Assembly: GCF_013140855.1 (NCBI RefSeq)
Contig: NZ_JABBPG010000010.1
Location: 121,196 to 185,195 of the forward strand
Direction: 5' to 3'
DNA from: Pseudoalteromonas caenipelagi
GTDB taxonomy: Bacteria > Pseudomonadota > Gammaproteobacteria > Enterobacterales > Alteromonadaceae
Length of the DNA stretch: 64,000 nucleotides
Made by a program: the position numbers and the translations under genes. This document shows positions 44,073 to 52,888 of the stretch, one piece after another (positions within the stretch are counted from its first letter, which is position 1; every line of letters starts with the position of its first letter). A model generated the notes under the pieces. It was not told the origin of the DNA, searched no databases, and worked only from the letters and a program-made list of their open reading frames with translations.

Positions 44073-44447
44073 ATGAAAAAACTACTTTTAGTCGCTGTGC
44101 TCGCTACTCCGTTACTTTCAGGCTGTATTGTGGCTGTGTCGGACGGTGAAGTGGAACATGGTTGGGTTAACAATAGCGGCAATTGGGAAAGAACATTTCA
44201 AGATAACCGTAAGAAAATAGCTCAACTCAGCTTAGGGACAAATTATCAAAGCGTCTTAGACTCTTTCGATACACCGGAGTTTACGGAATTAGTAAAAAAA
44301 GGCGAGAATGTTTACCAAGTTTTATACTTTGCGACTAATAGCAAACACTCTGATGGAAAAATTACTAAAGATGAGTGCACACCATTAGTTTTTAAAGACG
44401 CAAAGTTGATCGGTTTTGGCGAAAGTGCCATGGCTGAGATTTTATAA
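44073..44447 (+). CDS. DUF3192 lipoprotein
   Basis: 124 residues. The signal peptide KKLLLVAVLATPLLSGC has a clear lipobox. The mature part contains NRKKIAQLSLGTNYQSVLDSF, resembling the small BamE/SmpA-like fold of DUF3192 proteins in Vibrio and Alteromonadales. Function is unknown; the expected location is the outer membrane periplasmic face. GGATC precedes the ATG. Confidence 0.85.
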   Translation: MKKLLLVAVLATPLLSGCIVAVSDGEVEHGWVNNSGNWERTFQDNRKKIAQLSLGTNYQSVLDSFDTPEFTELVKKGENVYQVLYFATNSKHSDGKITKDECTPLVFKDAKLIGFGESAMAEIL

Positions 44448-44466
44448 CAACTAGGTTAAGCTAACC

Positions 44467-44499
44467 GAATAGGTGACAAGTTCGTCTTCTCACCTATTC
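44467..44499. terminator. Shared terminator between convergent genes
   Basis: GAATAGGTGA / TCACCTATTC is a perfect 10-bp stem between the DUF3192 gene and the response regulator, overlapping the stop of the latter. Confidence 0.7.
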
Positions 44500-45392
44500 A
44501 CCATCACCATACGCTCTTGATTAGCGTGCGCCGCACACAAAGCGCCATCGGCATCTTTAAAACAATGAGCGATACCTAAAGAATAATCTTTCGACACAAT
44601 CGTTGTGCCAATACTAATACTCACATGCGCACATATCGGAGACGCTTTATGGGGAAGTAGTAATTGCTCTACCGCATCATGCATACTGTCACAAAGCAAC
44701 TCCACTTGCTGTGAATTAAGTCCTTTTGCGACAACACAAAACCTCACTCCATCATATCGAGCAACAAAACCTTGCTGTTGATGAATAACCAATTCAAGTG
44801 CATGCGCCACTTTAACTAAACACTCATCCCCTCCGGCATAACCATGTAGATCGTTATAAGCTTTAAAATAATCTATATCTACTAGCATCAATACTAAACT
44901 TTGCTGAGTGCTTTGGCAGAGCTGCCATTGCTGTGCTAGATGCGTGTCTAGTAGGCGCCGGTTTGGCAACTCTGTAAGCCCATCTATTGAAGCCAGTTTT
45001 TCTAACAAATCGCTTTTTTGCTTCAGCGCTAAATGAATTTTAACACGTGCTTTTACAATTAAGGGGCTAAATGGCTTAGTAATGTAATCAACAGCACCCA
45101 TTTGTAGTCCTTTAACTTCATCGCTATAGCTATTACTTGAAGAAATGATGATTACTGGGATCATATAAGTGGTTGGGGACTCTTTTAACTTTTGCAAAAA
45201 CAAAGTACCACCACGCTCACGCAGCGTAATATCAGTGATGATTAAATCAACATTGTTTGTAGCAATAACTTGCAATGCAGCATCTGAATTGTCACACAAG
45301 GTAACTTGGCAATCTTCACTAAGCGTGTTTTCTAGCACCACTCGGTTTAGGGGATCGCTATCAACAACAAGAACATGTGCACCGCTTACCAT
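44490..45392 (-). CDS. Response regulator with receiver and degenerate GGDEF domain
   Basis: 300 residues. The receiver domain (about 1-125) has the phospho-acceptor Asp in LIITDITL and Lys in DYITKPFSP. The GGDEF-like domain (about 130-300) keeps the allosteric/structural LVDIDYFKAYND but has RYDGVRF where RYGGDEF is expected, so diguanylate cyclase activity is doubtful. The start codon follows directly on the stop of the truncated histidine kinase, so it was the last gene of that operon and may have lost its sensor partner and promoter. Confidence 0.88.
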   Translation of the reverse strand: MVSGAHVLVVDSDPLNRVVLENTLSEDCQVTLCDNSDAALQVIATNNVDLIITDITLRERGGTLFLQKLKESPTTYMIPVIIISSSNSYSDEVKGLQMGAVDYITKPFSPLIVKARVKIHLALKQKSDLLEKLASIDGLTELPNRRLLDTHLAQQWQLCQSTQQSLVLMLVDIDYFKAYNDLHGYAGGDECLVKVAHALELVIHQQQGFVARYDGVRFCVVAKGLNSQQVELLCDSMHDAVEQLLLPHKASPICAHVSISIGTTIVSKDYSLGIAHCFKDADGALCAAHANQERMVMVNR

Positions 45393-46244
45393 CTAATCAC
45401 CTTTGTACTGCCTCAATATATACTCACGAACTTGAGTTAAACGCATGATTAAGTGTGCAACTAAGTGACTCTTTTGTAGCTGATTCGTCTCTTTTAAGTG
45501 TTGCTCTAGTTGCATAGCAGCGTCTGAAAGTGCAATAAAGCCCACTCCCCCCGCTGCACCTTTAATATTGTGCGCCATCATTTGTAGCTTGTCTGTATCA
45601 CTTTGCATACTCACCTTTTGTAAATATTCTGTACACATCTTTGAAAACTTATCAAGCATTTTGTTCAATAGTTCAGCATCTCCCATCATTTGTTGTAACG
45701 CTAACTCACCATCAAAAAAAGTCGCTTCGCTTGCTATATACTGCTGTAATGCTTGGTGTAGCATGGTCTGTGAGACTGGCATAGTTAGATAACCGTCCAT
45801 ACCTACTGCTTTAGCACGTTTTCGTTCAGTTACTTGGGCATTCGCGGTTAATGCCACTATCGGACTGGTAAATTTTGGTAGTGATTGCCTAAGTGCCTGA
45901 GTGGCTTGAAACCCATCCGTACCTGGCATATGAATATCCATTAATATAATATCGGGTTGTAAAACAGCGACAATGTCAACTAGGTTAGCCGCCGAGCTCA
46001 ATACGACTACATTAACCTTCATTGTTCGCAACATATTCGCCGTGATATCTTGATTTACCTCATTGTCGTCAACCACAAGACACAAACAACCAGACACTTC
46101 TTGCCGGGTTTTAGGCAGTTCAGGGGCATGCTGCTCATGTAACAAAAAACAAAAGGCACTTTGTAAAAACATGGCCTCAGGCATTGTTTTTACAATTGTT
46201 GAACTTGCTACTGGTAAAGAGCAAACAGGTTGCTTACTGGGCAC
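45393..46244 (-). pseudogene. Receiver-Hpt tail of a truncated hybrid histidine kinase
   Basis: What remains is a receiver domain (CLVVDDNEVNQDITANML, acceptor Asp in IILMDIHMPG) and an Hpt domain (MMAHNIKGAAGGVGF with the phospho-His). The sensor, DHp and ATPase domains are gone. The open frame starts in a leader that comes from a duplicated 85-bp segment. Beyond 46324 the sequence belongs to a recombinase remnant on the opposite strand. It is read as a hybrid kinase gene cut by arrival of the island to the right. It could still be expressed as a phosphorelay protein, but no promoter is evident. Confidence 0.8.
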
Positions 46245-46324
46245 TTTGTAAAAACATGGCCTCAGGCATTGTTTTTACAATTGTTGAACTTGCTACTGGT
46301 AAAGAGCAAACAGGTTGCTTACTG
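46155..46324. repeat. Exact 85-bp tandem duplication at the kinase break point
   Basis: 46155-46239 is repeated without a mismatch at 46240-46324, starting GGCACTTTGTAAAAACATGG and ending TTGCTTACTG. It lies precisely at the junction between the kinase remnant and the island. The period is not a multiple of three, so the second copy shifts the kinase frame. Confidence 0.95.
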
Positions 46325-46339
46325 ATCACATACTTTTGA

Positions 46340-47154
46340 AGTTAAAAGCGAACGATTCCGCCACCTGTTTGATTTAACACTATCGGAATCTTGTATTGAA
46401 GAGCTTGAACACTTGAATGCAACCATGCTTTCTGCGCGGAAAAAAGAAAGGTGATCCTTATAAAGTGGGTGACAAATTTAACTTGACCAATCACATGTTT
46501 CGACATACTTGTAGTGGCACAATAAATTAGGACATCACGACGATATTGGATACCAATACAAGCACATAAACGAAGCTATATCCGCTGTATATGGAGATAG
46601 AGGGCTATTGACCGCTGATGAGTTAGTGGATTTAGTAGAAGGATTTGAAGCGCTACTTATTCACCACGTAGCAGTCGATTTAGCCAGATCAAAAATTGCG
46701 TGGAGGTGCGGGTGAGAGATTCAACAAAGCGGCAAAACAGTTGGTAGTTGGTAGTTGGTAATTGGAATATCCGATAGCAGTTCTGGTAATCCTACACACA
46801 TAAAGCAAGTTCACTTCAAAGACGTTGAGCAGTTCAAAGCCTTTTTGATTAAAAATATCGACATGATACGTGGCTTACCACACGGGTATTGCACTGCCGG
46901 TGATGCTTGCAAAATTAAAGGAGCAGCAGTGCCTGCTGGTTGCGTATCATGCGGCTCCTTTGTTGTAGCAAAAAGGCATAAGTCTCATTGGGTTGCTATG
47001 AAAAAGAATGCACAATCAAAGCTTGAAAAATATAACTCTCTATCGACCGAGCAGCAAAAAGAGTGAGAGCTAATCAAGATTTCCTGGCTTAAAGATCTGA
47101 ATGCTGCGAATGATGTGCTAAACGATCTTGCGGAAAAGACAAGGGAGGGTTCTT
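46340..47154 (+). pseudogene. Degenerate tyrosine recombinase (integrase remnant)
   Basis: In one frame 46,430-46,530 reads GDPYKVGDKFNLTNHMFRHT, the HxxR box of a tyrosine recombinase, and stops after CSGTIN. A shifted frame continues KHINEAISAVYG, as expected just after the nucleophile Tyr region. A third piece (46755-47066) carries a Cys knuckle (HGYCTAGDACKI, CVSCGSF) like the zinc element of large Tn554/GInt recombinases, and runs on past one stop codon to 47157. Several frameshifts and stops make it non-functional. It was probably the recombinase that brought the biosynthetic island. Confidence 0.75.
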
Positions 47155-47319
47155 ATGACTGAGTTATCAGCTATAGAGCGAGGCAAAAAAGCGCTCAGGG
47201 AGATGCAGGCTGAAGGTGTACGAATCACCAAGAACGCTGTGGTAACAAGAGCTAGGTTTGATCACACTAATTTCAATAAAAAAGATTATGAAAACACGAA
47301 TAGCAACTCTGCCAGCTAG
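47155..47319 (+). CDS. Small HTH partner of the recombinase remnant
   Basis: 54 residues (MTELSAIERGKKALREMQAE and onward, with VRITKNAVVTRARFDHTNF) resembling the front of small TnpC/DUF6262-like helix-turn-helix proteins that follow large tyrosine recombinases. The start overlaps the recombinase frame, and a GGGAGGG site precedes it. The end is probably truncated at the junction with the following sequence. Confidence 0.55.
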   Translation: MTELSAIERGKKALREMQAEGVRITKNAVVTRARFDHTNFNKKDYENTNSNSAS

Positions 47320-47334
47320 AAATTCAGCTTGCCG

Positions 47335-47499
47335 CCCACTTATAGAGCTACTTATAACATTACAAGAATGAATATTTAGAGCGACAAAGTATTCTGGCTC
47401 GTGCGATATTCGACAGTATCTAGCTAGAATAAATGAAACATCTTCTTTATCGTAAGTTTTTGTAATATTAAAAAAGCTTTCTAATTGAGCTTTTTCCAA
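47335..47499 (-). pseudogene. Possible truncated small gene next to the YitT gene
   Basis: About 55 codons (MEKAQLESFFNITKTYDKED, then VSFILARYCRISHEPEYFV) overlap the 3' end of the YitT gene by 32 bp and then run into the recombinase remnant, where the frame continues as an antisense shadow. It could be the front of a gene cut at the island junction. The product is not recognised. Confidence 0.3.
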
Positions 47500-48097
47500 T
47501 TTTCCTCCTTGAAGTTAGAACACGGATAACCAATGCCATAGAGAAAACGGACAGTATGCCTAATATGAAGGACTTCAATTGAGCATACACAAGTGCAGAT
47601 AAGGCTATAACCAGGGTATCTAAAACAAAAAGAACCGTATGGTTCTTAATACGACTATGGTTGGAAATGACTAAAGCCAAAAGACCCCAGCCTCCTGAAG
47701 AGCCATTTCCTTTTAACATCAAAGCAATACCAGTCCCAAGAAATGCTCCTCCAGTGATAGCATCAAACGGTAGAAAATGGCTCTTAATTGATGTAGATAA
47801 GTAAAAGTCCAAAATTTCACTAAGAATGCTTGTTAGAGCAACAGAATACATAGTTCGAATAAATATGGTGGTACCAAGCTTTTTATATCCTAAGATAATT
47901 AAAGGGGCATTAATAAGAAAGACAGAAGCCCCAATTGGAATACTTAACGTTTTGTTAAATATAATTGCTAATCCAATTGGACCTCCGATTGATATATCAC
48001 TCGCTGAAAAGAAAGCAACGGCGCTAGTAGCAATAAAAAAAGCTCCTAATGAAATGAGCCCAAAATCCTTAATAGCTCCAACGCTCATTGCTTTCAT
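47468..48097 (-). CDS. YitT-family (DUF161) membrane protein
   Basis: 209 residues with about five to six membrane segments. The YitT-like pattern is GGPIGLAIIFNKTLSIPIG, then INAPLIILGYKKLG and TGGAFLGTGIALMLKGNGSSGG. The usual C-terminal DUF2179 domain is absent. Function of the family is unknown; transport is presumed. It is the last gene of the leftward biosynthetic region, 55 bp after argS, and could be an exporter or immunity protein for the product. Confidence 0.82.
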   Translation of the reverse strand: MKAMSVGAIKDFGLISLGAFFIATSAVAFFSASDISIGGPIGLAIIFNKTLSIPIGASVFLINAPLIILGYKKLGTTIFIRTMYSVALTSILSEILDFYLSTSIKSHFLPFDAITGGAFLGTGIALMLKGNGSSGGWGLLALVISNHSRIKNHTVLFVLDTLVIALSALVYAQLKSFILGILSVFSMALVIRVLTSRRKIGKSSIRKLF

Positions 48098-48152
48098 CTA
48101 ACTAATTTCTCCATACTAATTTAAACGTTTTAAAATAACTTGAAGAAATAAG

Positions 48153-49874
48153 CTACATTTTTTCCATAACTTCAATGCCAAGTATGTTAAGCCCTAATGC
48201 CAGGGTTTCGGCAACTAGGTGGGATAATAATAAACGGCTGGAATTATTAAGAATCGGGCAGGCTTCATAAAAGCTCATATATTGACTTGCCAGCTCATAT
48301 AAATAATTACAAAGAATATGCGGCATAGCTTCCTGGATCATTTGATCCAGGACTTCTTCGAATTGCAGCACTTTTAAAGCAAGTGATTTTTCTTTTTCTT
48401 CGACAAGCAGCAGTTCGTTAACCTGAGTCGGGTCCTGAACACCACTTTTTCTCAGGATACTGCGGATACGCGTATAAGCATATTGAAGATAAGGGGCCGT
48501 CGAACCTTCAAAACTCAGCATGCTGTCCCAGTTAAAAATATAATCGCTAGTTCTATTTTTAGACAGTTCAAAATACCTCACCGCCCCGATGCCAACCTTA
48601 TGGGAAATTTCAGCAAGCTCTTCTTCAGATAAGTCAATGGCCCGCTCCTGCACTTTAACCTTTGCCCGGTTGACAGCTTCGTCCAGCAAATCAATTAATT
48701 TAACCGTTCCGCCGGTACGAGTTTTAAAGGGTTTTCCATCTTCCCCCATAATCGTCCCGAAAGTACAGGCCTCCAGGGAGGTTGAATCTTTAAGGAATCC
48801 GGCTTTACGGGCCGTTAATTCTACCTGGCTGAAGTGCAACTTTTGACGGGCATCGACAAAGACTAAGATACAATCAACGTTCAGCTCATTGGAGCGGTAA
48901 TCACATGCCGCTAAATCTGTGGTTGCATAAAGGTAACCGCCATTAGATTTTTGCACAATAAAGATGGAAGGATCGCCGTTTTTGTTGGCCAACTCGTCCA
49001 GGGTGACAATTTGCGCCCCCTGATTTTCGGTCGCGATGCCCTTTTCTTTTAAAGTATTCACCACACCTTCAAGCCGATCATTGTACGCACTTTCTGCCTT
49101 GATATGCTCAGGCTTTAAAGTCACATTCAGTTTTTCATAAACAGCCTGTGCGGCTTGTGTTGAGGTATCAATAAACATTTTCCATAATTTTTTACAATGC
49201 TCATCGCCACTTTGCAGAGCCACCACATAATCGCGGGCTTTACTCGCGAAATCAGCATCATCATCAAAACGCTGTTTTGCCTCCCGATAAAAGTTCTCCA
49301 GATCACTTAACGGCATTGCAGTAACGTCTTGAGACTGTTTGAAGACATCATCGAGATAGGCAATCAGCATACCGAATTGCGTTCCCCAATCGCCAACATG
49401 GTTTTGCCGGATAACCTCGACACCACGAAATTCCAGGCAACGCGCGATAGAATCACCGATAACGCTCGAGCGGATATGGCCAACGTGCATTTCTTTGGCT
49501 AAATTAGGTGACGAATAATCAACAACCACCTTCTTCGGACGCTCCAGCTGGGTGACACCTAGCTTATTGTCCCTGCTCGCAGTTAACAAATGCTGCGCAA
49601 TATATTCAGAGTTAAGGTGAATATTTATGAATCCCGGGCCTGCCAATTCGATCTTTTCAGCAATACCGTCCAGCTTCAATTCATCCACTAATTTCTGTGC
49701 TAACTCTCTAGGATTGACTTTAAGTTTTTTTGCCGCGCTCATGGAGCCATTGATCTGATAGTCGCCAAATTGAGGTTTTGTGCTTTTCGTCACCCCCGGA
49801 CTACTGTCTTGCGGAGCCCCTATTGCTGCCATAGCCTCTATAGTACGTTCTCTTAAAATCTGAAGTATGTTCAT
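48153..49874 (-). CDS. argS: Arginyl-tRNA synthetase, cluster-associated copy
   Basis: 573 residues, class I ArgRS close to the E. coli enzyme over its whole length. It has the N-terminal Add-1 domain (FGDYQINGSMSAAKKLKVN), HVGHIRSSVIGDS (the HIGH signature), NHVGDWGTQFGMLIAYLDD, GEDGKPFKTRTGGTVKL in the region of the KMSKS-equivalent, and a DALR anticodon-binding C-terminus ending GLNILGIEVMEKM. The active-site motifs look intact. It lies among secondary-metabolite genes inside an acquired region, which suggests a second copy for self-resistance or for supplying Arg-tRNA to a biosynthetic enzyme. Whether another argS exists elsewhere cannot be seen here. Confidence 0.95.
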   Translation of the reverse strand: MNILQILRERTIEAMAAIGAPQDSSPGVTKSTKPQFGDYQINGSMSAAKKLKVNPRELAQKLVDELKLDGIAEKIELAGPGFINIHLNSEYIAQHLLTASRDNKLGVTQLERPKKVVVDYSSPNLAKEMHVGHIRSSVIGDSIARCLEFRGVEVIRQNHVGDWGTQFGMLIAYLDDVFKQSQDVTAMPLSDLENFYREAKQRFDDDADFASKARDYVVALQSGDEHCKKLWKMFIDTSTQAAQAVYEKLNVTLKPEHIKAESAYNDRLEGVVNTLKEKGIATENQGAQIVTLDELANKNGDPSIFIVQKSNGGYLYATTDLAACDYRSNELNVDCILVFVDARQKLHFSQVELTARKAGFLKDSTSLEACTFGTIMGEDGKPFKTRTGGTVKLIDLLDEAVNRAKVKVQERAIDLSEEELAEISHKVGIGAVRYFELSKNRTSDYIFNWDSMLSFEGSTAPYLQYAYTRIRSILRKSGVQDPTQVNELLLVEEKEKSLALKVLQFEEVLDQMIQEAMPHILCNYLYELASQYMSFYEACPILNNSSRLLLSHLVAETLALGLNILGIEVMEKM

Positions 49875-50060
49875 CTATTTCCCACTAAATAATATTAACT
49901 TTGCTGCACTAAAATATTAGCCATAGCATAAACAATATAAAAACCAGTTATAATACCATAAGTTGGTTTATTTTATCTAACGTCGCCATAAATAGCGTGG
50001 CCGATAATGAAAATCATCGAAAATCATCTTGGATGGACAGCCACGGTGTTTATGTCCCGG

Positions 50061-50882
50061 TTATTCTCCTTCCCATTCCGGACATCTTTTCTCTAAAAAC
50101 GCATTTACCCCTTCTACCAGGTCAGCACTTTCAAGCCGGCGTTGTTCGGCATGATAATGTTGTTCAAAGGCCTCTTCAACCGACAAAGAGGCGCTTTGGT
50201 AGGCGACATTTTTAATTGCTCTAACCGACATAGGAGAACACAGCAGTATTTTTTCAAGCCAGCTTTCAACGGTCTCCGCTAACTGCTCGGCCGGCACCAC
50301 TTCGTTGACCAGACCAAAGTCAAAGGCTTCATTGGCGGACATTTCCCTACCGGTAAGCAGGTAACCCATAGCTTTTTTTAACGGCAGCTGTCTTGTCAAC
50401 CTGAAGATCCCCCCCGCTCCCTGGATTAAACCCAGCTTAGCTTCGGGTAAGGCAAATACAGAGTTATCCGATGCAATGATTAAATCGCACGCCAGGGCCA
50501 ATTCAAACCCTCCCCCCATGGCATAACCGTCGACCATGGCTATGATGGGCTTTTGAATATCAAAACGCTCCGTTAACCGGGGCCAGCCCGGCCTGCCTCC
50601 GCTGCCGAAACTGGAAAAAGGTTCGCCGGCTTTATAGCGCTCGCGTAATTCTTTTATATCCTGACCAACAGAAAAAGCCTTACCTCCGGCACCCGAGATC
50701 ACCCCAACCCAGATATTTTCATCGGCATTGAAGTCATTCCAGATTTCCAGGAGCCTGGCATGCATATCAAGATCCATAGCATTTAATACACCGGGCCTAT
50801 TTAAAGTGATATAGGCCACTTTTCCTTTTTTTTCATATAAAACAGACAATTGCTGTTCAGATGATAATTCGACACTAGACAT
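50061..50882 (-). CDS. dpgD: Enoyl-CoA hydratase-like enzyme, DpgD homologue
   Basis: 273 residues of the crotonase fold. The oxyanion-hole segments are FSVGQDIKEL and GYAMGGGFELALACDLI, with ALPEAKLGLIQGAGGIFRL following. In glycopeptide-antibiotic clusters DpgD, with DpgB, helps DpgA form 3,5-dihydroxyphenylacetyl-CoA by dehydration/aromatisation. The assignment as DpgD rests on similarity plus its place next to dpgA-B-C; by sequence alone an ordinary hydratase cannot be excluded. Here it is separated from dpgC by the carbamoyltransferase gene. Confidence 0.82.
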   Translation of the reverse strand: MSSVELSSEQQLSVLYEKKGKVAYITLNRPGVLNAMDLDMHARLLEIWNDFNADENIWVGVISGAGGKAFSVGQDIKELRERYKAGEPFSSFGSGGRPGWPRLTERFDIQKPIIAMVDGYAMGGGFELALACDLIIASDNSVFALPEAKLGLIQGAGGIFRLTRQLPLKKAMGYLLTGREMSANEAFDFGLVNEVVPAEQLAETVESWLEKILLCSPMSVRAIKNVAYQSASLSVEEAFEQHYHAEQRRLESADLVEGVNAFLEKRCPEWEGE

Positions 50883-51031
50883 TTAATAACTCTTTAATCA
50901 ATATAAGTTTGGCAATAGAGCAAGGTAACATGAGAATCGGGACAGGATTTCATCAAGAATGTTGCCATGCAAAGTACTGATAGCCATCTTGCCCTCTTTG
51001 CTGGTATATGCGGGATTTAAATGATGGCGCA

Positions 51032-51061
51032 CCGGCAGGCGAAATAAAAAATGCCTGCCGG
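51032..51061. terminator. GC-rich hairpin downstream of the carbamoyltransferase gene
   Basis: CCGGCAGGC / GCCTGCCGG pair perfectly around a 12-nt A-rich loop, 70 bp after the carbamoyltransferase stop. No T-run follows, so it may stabilise mRNA or attenuate rather than terminate. Confidence 0.5.
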
Positions 51062-51131
51062 GCTCCAACCAGAGTGACGGCTACTTCATAAGCATATACC
51101 CCTCTGAAGCCGGCAAGCTTAACTGACAGTA

Positions 51132-52877
51132 TTAAGCCACGGACTGCTCCGCTTCTACCTCAGGGAAACCATGGTTCTTTAACACTAGGTAATCCCCCAA
51201 CACCAGATAATCTAAACCGGTAGAGAAGAAGCAACGAATCGCATCAGTTGGGCTATGAACAACAGGCTCGCCTTTAACATTAAAGCTGGTATTCAAAATA
51301 GCGGCACAGCCGGTTCTTTCACGAAAAGCTTCGATGATATTATAATATTCTTCACATGCCTTTTTAGAAACCGTTTGCGGTCTGGCTGTGCCATTGATAT
51401 GCGTTACCGCCTGTAACTTATCTTTATACTCGTCATTAACCTCAGATATCATCTGCATATACGGGCTGTTAGCATCTAAGTTAAAATATTCTTTCCCATA
51501 CTCTTCCAGCACCGAAGGCGCAAAAGGCCTGAACTCTTCGCGGAATTTGATCTTGGAGTTAACGATATCCCGGTGTTTTTCTGGGCGCGGATCGGCGATA
51601 ATACTCCGGCTCCCCAGGGCTCTCGGACCAATTTCAGATACACCCTGAAATAAACCTATGATATACCCCTTGTCCAGCAAAGCAGCTACTGTTTTGGGTT
51701 TATCCGTCATCTTTTTATAGGCTAAACCACAGGTCTGAAGTTCTTTTTCAATTTCTTCATCAGTATATGAAGCCCCTTGATAGGCATGCTCAAACGGGAG
51801 TCTGGTCGTTTCCTTATAAAAGGTGTGCCATCCCCAATAGGCAGCCCCTAAAGAGATACCGCCGTCACCGGCTGCTGGCTGAATAAAGATATTTTCTATG
51901 CCAGACTCTTTATAGATATGGTAGTTAGCCACACCGTTTAATGCGACACCTCCGGCCAGGCAGAGGTTCTTTTCACCGGTTTCGGCAACTAAGTCGGCAA
52001 TAATTTCAACACAAACTTCATTTAACCTTGCCTGCATACTCGCAGCGATATCTTTATGTTTTTGTGTCAGGGGTTCATGCTCTTTTCTTGGCTCACCCCA
52101 AAGTTTCACCACTTCATCTGAATAGTATGAGCCGGTGTAACCACAGTCTTTATTGAAAAGAAAATGCCGGAAATATTTTTGTTCAACATCATAAATATTC
52201 TTTTCATCTGCTTTGAAAATTTTCCTGAATTCATCAAGATAAACTGGGCTGCCATAGGAGGCAAGTCCCATCACCTTATATTCATCTCCAAAGCCAAAAC
52301 CCAGGTAGTCGGTAAAAGCAGAATACATTAAACCAAGTGAGATCGGCATTTTCTGGGATTTTAATGGTGTCAGGTTATTTTTATTGCCCACCATAACTGT
52401 GCCGGTACAAAACTCCCCCCGGCCATCCCAGGTAACCACGAGCGACTTATCAAAGCCAGAGGCAAAATAGCTACTATAGGCATGCGCTTGATGGTGTTCT
52501 ATCTTGACCACTTTCCCTTTATGAAACCTTGACTTGAGAGCTTCCAAATAGCGTTTGAATTCAACCTTTTGTGCATAGATATAGCGCACCCGCCTAGAAA
52601 GCAAACCTAGATTCAACGACTCCTTATTAAGCAACAGGTTCATAAACTCTTTATTCTGCTCATTCTCCCAGCCGACAACCACAAGATCGATATCCTGGTC
52701 TTGTAAATTGGCTTTTTTAAGGCAATGTTCGATAGATTTATATGGAAAGCCGCCATCCTCTTTTACTCGGGAGATCCGCTCCTCTTCGATTGACGTGACC
52801 AAACGGCCATCTGAAATAATTGATGCTCCTGATGCATGACTGCTACCAAAACCTATTCCTAAAATATTATATCTCAC
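51132..52877 (-). CDS. Carbamoyltransferase (NodU/CmcH/TobZ family)
   Basis: 581 residues. The N-terminal kinase-like (Kae1-type) domain begins ILGIGFGSSHASGASII and has metal-binding HHQAHAYSSYF and CLAGGVALNGVANYHIY. The C-terminal YrdC-like domain contains GARALGSRSI read here as GPRALGSRSIIADPR. Such enzymes use carbamoyl phosphate and ATP to make carbamoyl-AMP and then O-carbamoylate a hydroxyl of an antibiotic or sugar. The start is GTG at 52877. It sits between dpgC and dpgD, so the final product is probably carbamoylated. Confidence 0.93.
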   Translation of the reverse strand: MRYNILGIGFGSSHASGASIISDGRLVTSIEEERISRVKEDGGFPYKSIEHCLKKANLQDQDIDLVVVGWENEQNKEFMNLLLNKESLNLGLLSRRVRYIYAQKVEFKRYLEALKSRFHKGKVVKIEHHQAHAYSSYFASGFDKSLVVTWDGRGEFCTGTVMVGNKNNLTPLKSQKMPISLGLMYSAFTDYLGFGFGDEYKVMGLASYGSPVYLDEFRKIFKADEKNIYDVEQKYFRHFLFNKDCGYTGSYYSDEVVKLWGEPRKEHEPLTQKHKDIAASMQARLNEVCVEIIADLVAETGEKNLCLAGGVALNGVANYHIYKESGIENIFIQPAAGDGGISLGAAYWGWHTFYKETTRLPFEHAYQGASYTDEEIEKELQTCGLAYKKMTDKPKTVAALLDKGYIIGLFQGVSEIGPRALGSRSIIADPRPEKHRDIVNSKIKFREEFRPFAPSVLEEYGKEYFNLDANSPYMQMISEVNDEYKDKLQAVTHINGTARPQTVSKKACEEYYNIIEAFRERTGCAAILNTSFNVKGEPVVHSPTDAIRCFFSTGLDYLVLGDYLVLKNHGFPEVEAEQSVA

Positions 52878-52888
52878 ATCTAATTCCG

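Noticed and set aside
46740..46762. TTGGTAGTTGGTAGTTGGTAAT short tandem repeat
   Set aside because: A local triplicate of GTAGTTG inside the decayed recombinase. It is probably slippage, with no sign of function.
47167..47334. Continuation of the small leftward frame into the recombinase remnant
   Set aside because: This part is antisense to the HTH-like gene and has no independent support. Only the portion right of about 47335 was kept as a possible truncated gene.
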